Assembly (NCBI RefSeq): GCF_017491605.1
Contig: NZ_JAFGYY010000024.1
Location: 1-64,000, forward strand
DNA from: Pseudomonas sp. 30_B
GTDB taxonomy: Bacteria > Pseudomonadota > Gammaproteobacteria > Pseudomonadales > Pseudomonadaceae
Direction: 5' to 3'
DNA length: 64,000 nucleotides
A program made the position numbers and the translations under genes. Shown here piece after piece: positions 1 through 6,331 of this stretch (position 1 is the stretch's first letter; every line of letters starts with the position of its first letter). The notes below the pieces were generated by a model. That model worked only from the letters and a program-made list of their open reading frames with translations, was not told the DNA's origin and searched no databases.

Positions 1-1
1 G

Positions 2-577
2 CCGACCCTGCTCGGCGCCCTGGCGATGGTGGTGTGCTATGCCCTCTTCTATATCTCCACGGTGTTCTCGCTGAGCTACGGGGTGACCAGCCTGGGCTAC
101 AGCCGCGAGCAGTTCCTCGGCCTGCTGTGCTTCGCCGTGCTCTTCATGGCCGCCGCGACGCCGCTATCCGCCTGGCTGAGCGACCGCTTCGGGCGCCGGC
201 CGGTACTGATCGTCGGCTGTGTCGCCGCCATCGCCTCAGGCTTCGCCATGCAGCCGCTGCTGAGCCAGGGCTCCTCGGTCGAGGTGGCGATATTCCTGGC
301 GCTGGAGCTGTTCCTGATGGGCGTGACCTTCGCCCCCATGGGCGCGCTGCTGCCGGAGCTGTTCCCCACCCACGTGCGCTACACCGGCGCTTCGGCAGCG
401 TACAACCTGGGCGGCATTCTCGGCGCCTCGGTGGCGCCGTACATCGCGCAGAAGCTGGTGGGCATGGGCGGACTGAGCTGGGTGGGCGGTTACGTCTCGG
501 TGGCAGCGGTGCTCAGTCTGCTGGCCGTGCTGTGCCTGCGGGAGACCCGCGAGGATGATTTGAACAATATCGGTTGA
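2..577 (+). CDS. MFS transporter, C-terminal part (5' end outside window)
   Basis: This is the last roughly 190 residues of a major facilitator transporter; the frame is open to the left edge. Hydrophobic helices alternate with short loops. The loop SDRFGRRPV matches the conserved cytoplasmic motif D-R-x-G-R-R found in sugar-porter and MHS-type symporters, and a later ELFPTHVRYTG segment is typical of the metabolite:proton symporter (MHS) branch. The protein ends in a charged tail (RETREDDL). The substrate cannot be told from this part; dicarboxylates, shikimate or osmolytes are all possible for the family. It converges on the leftward GDSL gene across a REPIN. Confidence 0.85.
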   Translation, partial: PTLLGALAMVVCYALFYISTVFSLSYGVTSLGYSREQFLGLLCFAVLFMAAATPLSAWLSDRFGRRPVLIVGCVAAIASGFAMQPLLSQGSSVEVAIFLALELFLMGVTFAPMGALLPELFPTHVRYTGASAAYNLGGILGASVAPYIAQKLVGMGGLSWVGGYVSVAAVLSLLAVLCLRETREDDLNNIG

Positions 578-591
578 GGGCCCGCTTTTCT

Positions 592-683
592 GTAGGACCG
601 AGGGGGACGCCCAGTCCTTGCTCGCGAATCGCCCAGCGCCGGAGCAACCGGATACATCTGTTCGCGAGCAAGCTCGCTCCTAC
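592..683. repeat. REPIN with one extended arm
   Basis: Two inverted REP arms separated by a short spacer. The right arm (661-683) is the common palindrome seen on the other strand as GTAGGAGCGAGCTTGCTCGC plus GAA. The left arm (592-628) begins GTAGGA and ends TTGCTCGCGAA but carries about 13 extra bases in the middle (GAGGGGGACGCCCAGTC region). The same long arm recurs at 19807-19842. Confidence 0.85.
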
Positions 684-716
684 AAAGAGCCAAATACTCC
701 GAGCTGAGCCCTAATC

Positions 717-748
717 GGCGTACAACCGCGAACGGTTGTACGCCCTAC
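717..748 (-). repeat. REP-like palindrome overlapping the GDSL stop codon
   Basis: Near-perfect palindrome with 11-bp arms (GCGTACAACCG / CGGTTGTACGC) around CGAA, followed by CCCTAC. On the minus strand it reads GTAGGGCG-palindrome. The same unit occurs at 6239-6269. Its GTAGGG head contains the TAG stop of the GDSL gene, and the hairpin lies just downstream, so it could also act as a 3' stabiliser or weak terminator. Confidence 0.8.
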
Positions 749-1470
749 GATTGCACCAGCCACTGCGCCAGGTGTTCGCCCCAGACCTGATAGCCCAGCG
801 CCGACGGGTGATAGCCGTCGATGGCGAGGAACTGCGGCTGCATTTCCAGGCTGACCTCGCAGTAACCGGCGCCCTGCGCCACGGCCAACCCGCTGAGCTG
901 GCGATCCAGCAACGCCGCGCGCCAGCCCAGCAACTGCCGCAATAACCAGGGCAGCGCCGTGAAATGCTGCAACGGCGGAACCGCCGTGCATACGACCCGC
1001 GCGCCACGCGCTCGGAAATGCTCGATCAGCTGCTGCAAGGCGCCCAACCAACGCTGGCTGGAACTGAAATGCGTGGTGTCGTTGACGCCGAAGACCAGCG
1101 CCACCAGGTCGTAATCCTGATCAGCGACCAGCGGCAGCCAGCGAGCGCAGGCCTCGCTGGCGGTGATGCCGTTCTCCCCCACCGCACGCCAGGCGACGGG
1201 GCGCTGAAGACGACCGGAGAGCGCCAGCGCCAGTCGCCCGGCCAGGGCGAAATCCAGGCAGGACGCGCCGACTCCGGCAACCGTGGACTCACCCAACAGG
1301 AGCAGGCGAAAGGCCTCGCCCGCAAGCTCCGCACCCGCGACGCCCTCACACACGCCAGCGGCGGGAGCCAGGCGCAAGGCCGTGCGCCGGGTGCGCACGG
1401 CCATTGGCAGGACCAGCGGCAGCAACGGCAACGCCGCCGCCCACCACGCCAGCCCCGCCCAGCGGCTCAC
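745..1470 (-). CDS. SGNH/GDSL-type hydrolase
   Basis: 241-residue protein with a hydrophobic N-terminal segment (residues about 5-24), so probably membrane-anchored or exported. SGNH blocks are visible: GEST with nucleophile Ser62, GVND with Asn130, and DGYHPS with Asp218 and His221 completing the triad. The family contains esterases and lipases acting on acyl esters; the substrate here is unknown. It starts at GTG with a 4-base GTGA overlap with the purT stop, so the two are co-translated. The TAG stop is provided by a REP element. Confidence 0.85.
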   Translation of the reverse strand: MSRWAGLAWWAAALPLLPLVLPMAVRTRRTALRLAPAAGVCEGVAGAELAGEAFRLLLLGESTVAGVGASCLDFALAGRLALALSGRLQRPVAWRAVGENGITASEACARWLPLVADQDYDLVALVFGVNDTTHFSSSQRWLGALQQLIEHFRARGARVVCTAVPPLQHFTALPWLLRQLLGWRAALLDRQLSGLAVAQGAGYCEVSLEMQPQFLAIDGYHPSALGYQVWGEHLAQWLVQS

Positions 1471-2648
1471 AGCTCGACGTTGACCGCCTGGGCCGAGCGG
1501 GTCGCCTTGGCACGGGCGGCGTCAATGGACTCGTCCCGCGCCAGAGCCACGCCCATGCGGCGCTGGCCGTCCACTTCCGGCTTTCCGAACAGGCGCAGCG
1601 CGGTGTCCGGCTCGCTCAGGGCCGCGCCGAGGTTGCCGAAGGACACCTGCTGCGACTTGCCTTCCACCAGGATTACTGCCGAGGCGGAATCGCCCAGCTG
1701 GCGGATCACCGGGATCGGCAGGCCGAGAATGGCGCGGGCGTGCAGGGCGAACTCGGAGAGGTCCTGGGAAATCAGGGTGACCAGGCCGGTATCGTGCGGA
1801 CGCGGCGAGACTTCGCTGAACCACACTTCATCGCCCTTCACGAACAGCTCCACGCCGAACAGGCCACGGCCGCCCAGCGCCTCGGTGACCGCCTTGGCCA
1901 CGCGCTCGGACTCGGCCAGCGCCTTCGGGCTCATGGCCTGGGGCTGCCAGGACTCGTGGTAGTCGCCCTTCACCTGACGGTGGCCGATGGGCGCGCAGAA
2001 GGTGGTGCCGCCAATGTGGCGCACGGTCAGCAGGGTGATTTCGTAATCGAAGTCGATGAAGCCCTCGACGATCACCCGCCCCTTGCCGGCGCGGCCGCCT
2101 TCCTGGGCGTAGTCCCAGGCGGCCTTCAGGTCGGCGTCGGACTTGAGCACGCTCTGGCCCTTGCCGGAGGAGCTCATGATCGGCTTGACCACACAGGGGT
2201 AGCCCACGGCGGCGACGCCGGCAGCGTATTGCTCGTAGGTGTCGGCGAAGTGGTACGGCGAGGTGGGCAGGCCCAGCTCCTCGGCGGCCAGGCGGCGGAT
2301 GCCTTCGCGGTTCATGGTCAGCTGCGCGGCACGAGCGGTGGGGACGACGGTGTAGCCTTCGCTCTCCAGCTCCACGAGTGTGGCGGTGGCGATGGCTTCG
2401 ATCTCCGGCACGATGTAGTGCGGCTTCTCCTGCTCGATCACGGCGCGCAGAGCGACGCCGTCGAGCATGCTGATCACGTGGCTGCGATGCGCCACCTGCA
2501 TGGCCGGGGCGTTCTCGTAGCGGTCGACGGCGATCACTTCGCAGCCCAGGCGCTGCAGCTCGATGGCCACTTCCTTGCCCAGCTCGCCGGAGCCACAGAG
2601 CAGTACACGGGTCGCGCTCGGCGACAGGGGAGTTCCAATACGGGGCAT
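1467..2648 (-). CDS. purT: formate-dependent phosphoribosylglycinamide formyltransferase
   Basis: 393 residues, the usual PurT length. It makes formyl-GAR from GAR, formate and ATP, the folate-independent version of the third step of purine synthesis. The N-terminus has the GSGELGKEV nucleotide-binding-like loop (residues 19-27). The ATP-grasp domain follows, with VVKPIMSSSGKGQS around residues 153-166, then the metal-binding acidic and Asn-rich end region containing PRPHDTGLVTL. It is the first gene of a two-gene unit with the GDSL hydrolase. The window also holds purL and guaBA, but these are not adjacent. Confidence 0.96.
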   Translation of the reverse strand: MPRIGTPLSPSATRVLLCGSGELGKEVAIELQRLGCEVIAVDRYENAPAMQVAHRSHVISMLDGVALRAVIEQEKPHYIVPEIEAIATATLVELESEGYTVVPTARAAQLTMNREGIRRLAAEELGLPTSPYHFADTYEQYAAGVAAVGYPCVVKPIMSSSGKGQSVLKSDADLKAAWDYAQEGGRAGKGRVIVEGFIDFDYEITLLTVRHIGGTTFCAPIGHRQVKGDYHESWQPQAMSPKALAESERVAKAVTEALGGRGLFGVELFVKGDEVWFSEVSPRPHDTGLVTLISQDLSEFALHARAILGLPIPVIRQLGDSASAVILVEGKSQQVSFGNLGAALSEPDTALRLFGKPEVDGQRRMGVALARDESIDAARAKATRSAQAVNVEL

Positions 2649-2686
2649 TGTGTGAAACCTCGGGGAATGAAAATTTCGATGGCGCG

Positions 2687-2875
2687 CTAGATCAGCACGC
2701 CCTGCTGGCGGGCGCGCTCTTCGCAGCGCACGAGCACCTCGCGGCGCTCGGCGTTGTCCATGCGCCCCCAGCGAGTGATTTCGTCGGCGCTGCGCTGGCA
2801 GCCCAGACAGATGTCGGCGTCATCCAACGCGCAGACATGCACGCAGGGCGAGGCCACGGGACGTTCGACGGTCAT
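2687..2875 (-). CDS. DUF1289 small Cys-rich protein
   Basis: 62 residues. The N-terminal SPCVHVCALDDADICLGCQR has the four cysteines (C-x3-C, then C-x2-C) that define DUF1289, suggesting metal binding. An E/R-rich helix follows. The molecular role is unknown. Its ATG overlaps the stop of the gamma-carbonic anhydrase gene by 4 bases (ATGA), so the two form a coupled pair; the same pair occurs in P. aeruginosa as I recall it. Confidence 0.85.
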   Translation of the reverse strand: MTVERPVASPCVHVCALDDADICLGCQRSADEITRWGRMDNAERREVLVRCEERARQQGVLI

Positions 2876-3396
2876 TCTTCCTGCTCAGCCAGCTCGCGGG
2901 CGTAGCGCTGGGCGTTGTGCACATAATGGGCGGCACTGGCTTCGAGGATCTTCTTCTGCGCCTCGGTCAGCTCGCGCACCACCTTGCCGGGCGAGCCCAT
3001 GACCAGGGAACCGTCGGGAATCTCCTTGCCCTCGGGGATCAGCGCATTGGCGCCGATGATGCAGTACTTGCCGATCTTCGCCCCGTTGAGGACCACCGCG
3101 TTGATGCCGATCAGGCTGTAGTCGCCCACCTGGCAGCCATGCAGCATGGCGTTGTGGCCAATGGTCACGCCCTTGCCCAGGGTCAGCGGGAAGCCCATGT
3201 CGGTGTGGATCACGGTGCCGTCCTGCACGTTGCTGTTCTCGCCGATATGGATCAGCTCGTTGTCGCCGCGCAGCACGGCGTTGAACCACACGCTGGCGCC
3301 GGCCTCCAGGCGAACCTTGCCGATCACCGTGGCGTTCGGCGCGATCCAGCTTTCCGGATGGGTTTCGACTCGGGACGAGCCCAGGCGGTACTTCAT
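2872..3396 (-). CDS. gamma-class carbonic anhydrase family protein
   Basis: 174 residues built of left-handed beta-helix hexapeptide repeats (patterns such as VTIGHN, YSLIGI, CIIGAN). His64, His81 and His86 sit where the gamma-carbonic anhydrase zinc ligands are expected, in HTDMGF and GHNAMLH. Members of this YrdA/PaaY group are trimers; some have carbonic anhydrase activity and others act as thioesterases, so the reaction is not certain. It precedes the DUF1289 gene with an ATGA overlap. Confidence 0.9.
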   Translation of the reverse strand: MKYRLGSSRVETHPESWIAPNATVIGKVRLEAGASVWFNAVLRGDNELIHIGENSNVQDGTVIHTDMGFPLTLGKGVTIGHNAMLHGCQVGDYSLIGINAVVLNGAKIGKYCIIGANALIPEGKEIPDGSLVMGSPGKVVRELTEAQKKILEASAAHYVHNAQRYARELAEQEE

Positions 3397-3441
3397 GGGT
3401 TTCTCCTCAGGCGGGGCCGCTGGTTCGGCGCCTTTTTTGAA

Positions 3442-4038
3442 TCAGCTCAGCTTGATGAATTGTGCAGGCGGCTGGTGCAGGTCGATGCGGGCGTCATACA
3501 GCAGGTTGACCAGCTCGACCAGCATGATCGCCGACAACCCCCAGATCTTGTACCCCTCGTAGAGGTAGCTGGGGACGTACCAGCTGCGGCCGAAGTAATC
3601 GATGCGATGGGTGGTTTCCCGCGGGTCGCCGCGGAAGAACTCCAGCGGCACCTTGAATACCGCGTCGATCTCACCGTCATTGGGTCGGTACTCGACGAAA
3701 TCCGGGACGAAGCCAACGAATGGCTTGACCACGATGCCATGCCGGGAAACCAGGGTGCTCAACGGTCCGACCACTTCCACCAGCCCCGGCGGCAGGGCGA
3801 TTTCCTCCTCCGCCTCGCGCAGAGCGGTGTGGATCAGGTCGACGTCCTCGGGATCGCGTCGCCCACCCGGGAACGCCACCTCGCCGCTGTGGGTGGACAA
3901 CCCCGTCGCGCGCAGGGTGAGCACGAGTTCCTCGTGGGGAGTGATGGGGAGCAGGACCGCCGCTTCAGGGAAGCTGCGATCCGTTTCGAAGTCGCGAGGC
4001 GTATGCGCCTGTATGCGTTGGCGCAGCTGGTCCAGCAT
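3442..4038 (-). CDS. CoA pyrophosphatase (NudL-type Nudix hydrolase)
   Basis: 198 residues from the chosen start, normal for NudL. The signature HSGEVAFPGGRRDPED followed by TALREAEEEIALPP combines the CoA-pyrophosphatase motif with the Nudix helix; Ala instead of Gly near its end is usual in this subfamily. It would split CoA to phosphopantetheine and 3',5'-ADP. I chose MLDQLRQ at 4038 because AGGA lies about 9 bases upstream. In-frame ATGs at 4047 and 4086 exist but have poorer spacing, and the latter would overlap the divergent Nudix transcript. Confidence 0.9.
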   Translation of the reverse strand: MLDQLRQRIQAHTPRDFETDRSFPEAAVLLPITPHEELVLTLRATGLSTHSGEVAFPGGRRDPEDVDLIHTALREAEEEIALPPGLVEVVGPLSTLVSRHGIVVKPFVGFVPDFVEYRPNDGEIDAVFKVPLEFFRGDPRETTHRIDYFGRSWYVPSYLYEGYKIWGLSAIMLVELVNLLYDARIDLHQPPAQFIKLS

Positions 4039-4177
4039 GCCGAACATCCTGCGGGAAAGGGCCGTTTCTTTTAATTGAACGATCATGGCACGAAAGACCG
4101 AACTGCCCAAGCCCCGCCCCTTGCTGCGTGCCGGGCGCTGCGCGCAAGATGAATGTACATTCGAACAAGGAAACGGC

Positions 4178-4729
4178 ATGAAATTCTGCAGTCAGTGCGG
4201 CGCTCCGGTGAGCCTGCGCATCCCCAGCGGCGACAATCGCCCGCGCTACGTCTGCGACCAGTGCCATACCGTGCATTACCAGAACCCCCGGATCGTCGCC
4301 GGCTGCCTGCCGGTGTGGGAAGGCCGCATCCTCCTCTGCCGCCGCGCCATCGAACCGCGCCAGGGCTTCTGGACCCTGCCCGCCGGCTTCATGGAGAACG
4401 GCGAAACCCTGGAGCAAGCCGCCACCCGGGAAACCCTCGAAGAAGCCTGTGCCCGCGTCCGCGACCTGCAGCTCTATACCCTCTTCGACCTGCCGCACAT
4501 CAGCCAGGTGTACATGTTCTTCCGCGCGGAACTGGCCGACCTGGACTTTTGCGCCGGCGATGAAAGCCTGGAGGTGGCGCTGTTCAAAGAATCCGACATC
4601 CCGTGGGGTGAGCTGGCTTTCCCCACCGTGGGCCGTACCTTAGAATGCTACTTTGCGGACCGCATCAAGCGAAGCTTCCCGGTACGCAACGAAGCCATCG
4701 CACCGATGCTGGCACAGAAAAAGAACTAA
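4178..4729 (+). CDS. Nudix hydrolase with N-terminal zinc ribbon
   Basis: 183 residues. A zinc ribbon opens the protein (FCSQCG and VCDQCH, residues about 3-30). The Nudix box GFMENGETLEQAATRETLEE follows near residues 70-90, and LYTLFDLPHISQVYMFF is typical of the NUDIX/zf-ribbon group related to NADH pyrophosphatases. The substrate is probably a nucleoside diphosphate derivative, not established. Start ATG 4178 has AAGG 7 bases upstream. It is divergent from the CoA pyrophosphatase. Confidence 0.88.
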   Translation: MKFCSQCGAPVSLRIPSGDNRPRYVCDQCHTVHYQNPRIVAGCLPVWEGRILLCRRAIEPRQGFWTLPAGFMENGETLEQAATRETLEEACARVRDLQLYTLFDLPHISQVYMFFRAELADLDFCAGDESLEVALFKESDIPWGELAFPTVGRTLECYFADRIKRSFPVRNEAIAPMLAQKKN

Positions 4730-4781
4730 AAGACCTGTACACCGCCTCTAAGGCATTAGGATCACTGGGGAATACGTTTCA

Positions 4782-5282
4782 ATGCGCTGGCTGATTGCCG
4801 TTCTTTGTCTGACCTTCGCAGCGTTCTCGAACGCCAGTGCGACGCCTACGCTCGACGGTCACATCGACAAGATTCTCGTGCTCAAGTCCGAGCGCAAACT
4901 GCACCTGATGAGCAACGGCAAGATTCTCAAGAGCTACCGCGTGTCCCTGGGCAAGCGCCCGCAGGGCCCGAAGCTCGCCGAGGGCGACAACCGCACGCCG
5001 GAGGGCTTCTACTGGATCGACTGGCGCAAGACCAGCGACAAGTACAACCTCTCCATGCACATCTCCTACCCCAACGCGCGCGACGTGGCCAAGGCGCGGG
5101 AGAAGAACCTGTCGCCAGGCGGCATGATCATGATCCACGGCACCCCGCTGGATGAGGAATACCCCGAGTGGTACTTCTCCACCCTGGACTGGACCAACGG
5201 CTGCATCGCCATGACCAACGCCGACCTGCGCGAGGTCTGGAGCCTGGTGAAGGACGGCACGCTGATCGAGATCCGCCCCTGA
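4782..5282 (+). CDS. L,D-transpeptidase family protein (YkuD domain)
   Basis: 166 residues with a Sec signal peptide (residues 1-20, cleavage likely after SNASA). The YkuD domain fills the rest: SLGKRPQGPK near 55-64, His119-Gly120 in MIHGTP, and the catalytic Cys141 in TNGCIAM. Such periplasmic enzymes form 3-3 peptidoglycan cross-links or attach lipoproteins; small single-domain members may also be carboxypeptidases. No LysM domain is present. A strong bidirectional terminator follows. Confidence 0.9.
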   Translation: MRWLIAVLCLTFAAFSNASATPTLDGHIDKILVLKSERKLHLMSNGKILKSYRVSLGKRPQGPKLAEGDNRTPEGFYWIDWRKTSDKYNLSMHISYPNARDVAKAREKNLSPGGMIMIHGTPLDEEYPEWYFSTLDWTNGCIAMTNADLREVWSLVKDGTLIEIRP

Positions 5283-5296
5283 TCGGACTCACAAAT

Positions 5297-5324
5297 GAAA
5301 AAGGCGCCCCAGGGCGCCTTTTTC
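5297..5324. terminator. bidirectional Rho-independent terminator
   Basis: 13-bp stem, GAAAAAGGCGCCC paired with GGGCGCCTTTTTC, with a two-base loop. A/T runs on both sides allow it to stop the L,D-transpeptidase transcript on + and the Nif3-like gene transcript on -. Confidence 0.9.
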
Positions 5325-5350
5325 ATGGGCGTTCGCAAGAGCCTGGGCTC

Positions 5351-5668
5351 TCAGAACACCATGTCCGACAGCCGCCACACTTCGAAGGCTGGGGTCTCAT
5401 ACGGATGAGCCGCCTTCAGGGCCTTGACCGAGTCATGGATCAGCTCGTCGGCCACCACCATCTCGACCTTCCACTCGGCCACCTGCTCGACGGTGCCCGC
5501 CTGGCCGATGAACGGGTTGCTGCCCTGCAATGGCCGGAATTGCCCCTGTCCCAATGCCTGCCAGCAGCAGCTGTCATAGGCACCGATGCGTCCTGCACCG
5601 GCGGCGAATACCGCCTTCTTGACCGGTTCCAGATGACTCTCCGGAACGTAGAAACAAAGTTTGTACAT
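5351..5668 (-). CDS. small Nif3-like (YqfO insertion domain) protein
   Basis: 105 residues, starting MYKLCFYVPESHL and containing GAYDSCCW, GSNPFIGQAG and HPYETPAFEVW. These are the hallmarks of the PII-like insertion domain of Nif3/YqfO proteins, here as a stand-alone protein. The function is unknown. The start at 5668 is preceded by GGAGC 5 bases upstream; a longer reading upstream is possible but has no conserved sequence. It converges on the L,D-transpeptidase and lies downstream of the CDGSH gene on the same strand. Confidence 0.85.
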   Translation of the reverse strand: MYKLCFYVPESHLEPVKKAVFAAGAGRIGAYDSCCWQALGQGQFRPLQGSNPFIGQAGTVEQVAEWKVEMVVADELIHDSVKALKAAHPYETPAFEVWRLSDMVF

Positions 5669-5859
5669 CGAGTGCTCCGAAACAGGGAGATCGAAACAGA
5701 AAACGCCGTGGCGAATGGCGCCACGCTTGGCAAATGCTGCCACAAATAGTGGCACTTTGCCCCTTATGACCAGCGAGTCATCGGGAAAGTTCGACCTTCC
5801 GGTGCAGTGTGCGTTCGCCCACGACCGACTTTGTTCGAAATCTGTGACCGACTTCGAGA

Positions 5860-6120
5860 TCAGCGGCCCATGAAGCGCCGCCAGCGCGCCTTCAGACCGG
5901 GCGTCTCCGGCGCGTGGGAGCCATCGCAATACGGAAGGCTGGCCGAACGACCACAGCGGCAAAGCAACAGATGGCGCTCGCGCCCCACGGTCAGATCAAG
6001 AGCGCGGGTACAGTCGCCGGCGGCGTCCGGCAGGCTTGTGCATCGCCCACAGCCGCACAGGCGAAGGATTTGCCCCGGCTCGACCGGGCGAACCTCAGGC
6101 AGTATCTCCGATTCAGCCAA
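5860..6120 (-). CDS. CDGSH iron-sulfur domain protein
   Basis: 86 residues. The C-terminal half carries a complete CDGSH motif: Cys54, Cys56, Cys65 and His69 in LLCRCGRSASLPYCDGSH, the 3Cys-1His ligands of a redox-active [2Fe-2S] cluster as in mitoNEET. An N-terminal copy (Cys22, Cys24, Cys27, Cys37) is degenerate and lacks CDGSH. Small soluble CDGSH proteins are thought to act in redox or Fe-S handling; the partner is unknown. The upstream region holds a REPIN. Confidence 0.9.
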   Translation of the reverse strand: MAESEILPEVRPVEPGQILRLCGCGRCTSLPDAAGDCTRALDLTVGRERHLLLCRCGRSASLPYCDGSHAPETPGLKARWRRFMGR

Positions 6121-6140
6121 CGCCCCCTCCTCTGCCCAAC

Positions 6141-6269
6141 GTAGGGCGTATAACGTTCCACGTTATACGCTGATTGGCCATGGCCCAAGGCGCTCTTCGA
6201 GCCCAACCCCGGCGTCGACGACCAACCAAGGTGAAACAGCGTACAACCGCGAACGGTTGTACGCCCTAG
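6141..6269. repeat. REPIN of the GTAGGGCGTA class
   Basis: Two inverted REP-like palindromes. The left one (6141-6170) reads GTAGGGCGTATAACG and pairs within itself around TTCC. The right one (6239-6269) is the GCGTACAACCG/CGGTTGTACGC palindrome followed by CCCTAG. Both share the GTAGGGCGTA head in opposite orientation, so the pair behaves as one REPIN. It lies between the CDGSH start and the purL terminator. Confidence 0.8.
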
Positions 6270-6278
6270 GGGCAAAGA

Positions 6279-6308
6279 AAAAGGGGAAAGCCGAAGCTTT
6301 CCCCTTTT
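6279..6308 (-). terminator. Rho-independent terminator of purL
   Basis: 13-bp stem with a CGAA loop (TTCG on the transcribed minus strand), stem read on minus as AAAAGGGGAAAGC, then a run of five T. It starts 24 bases after the purL stop. Confidence 0.9.
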
Positions 6309-6331
6309 CGTGTCCCATCCGGAAACCGGAC

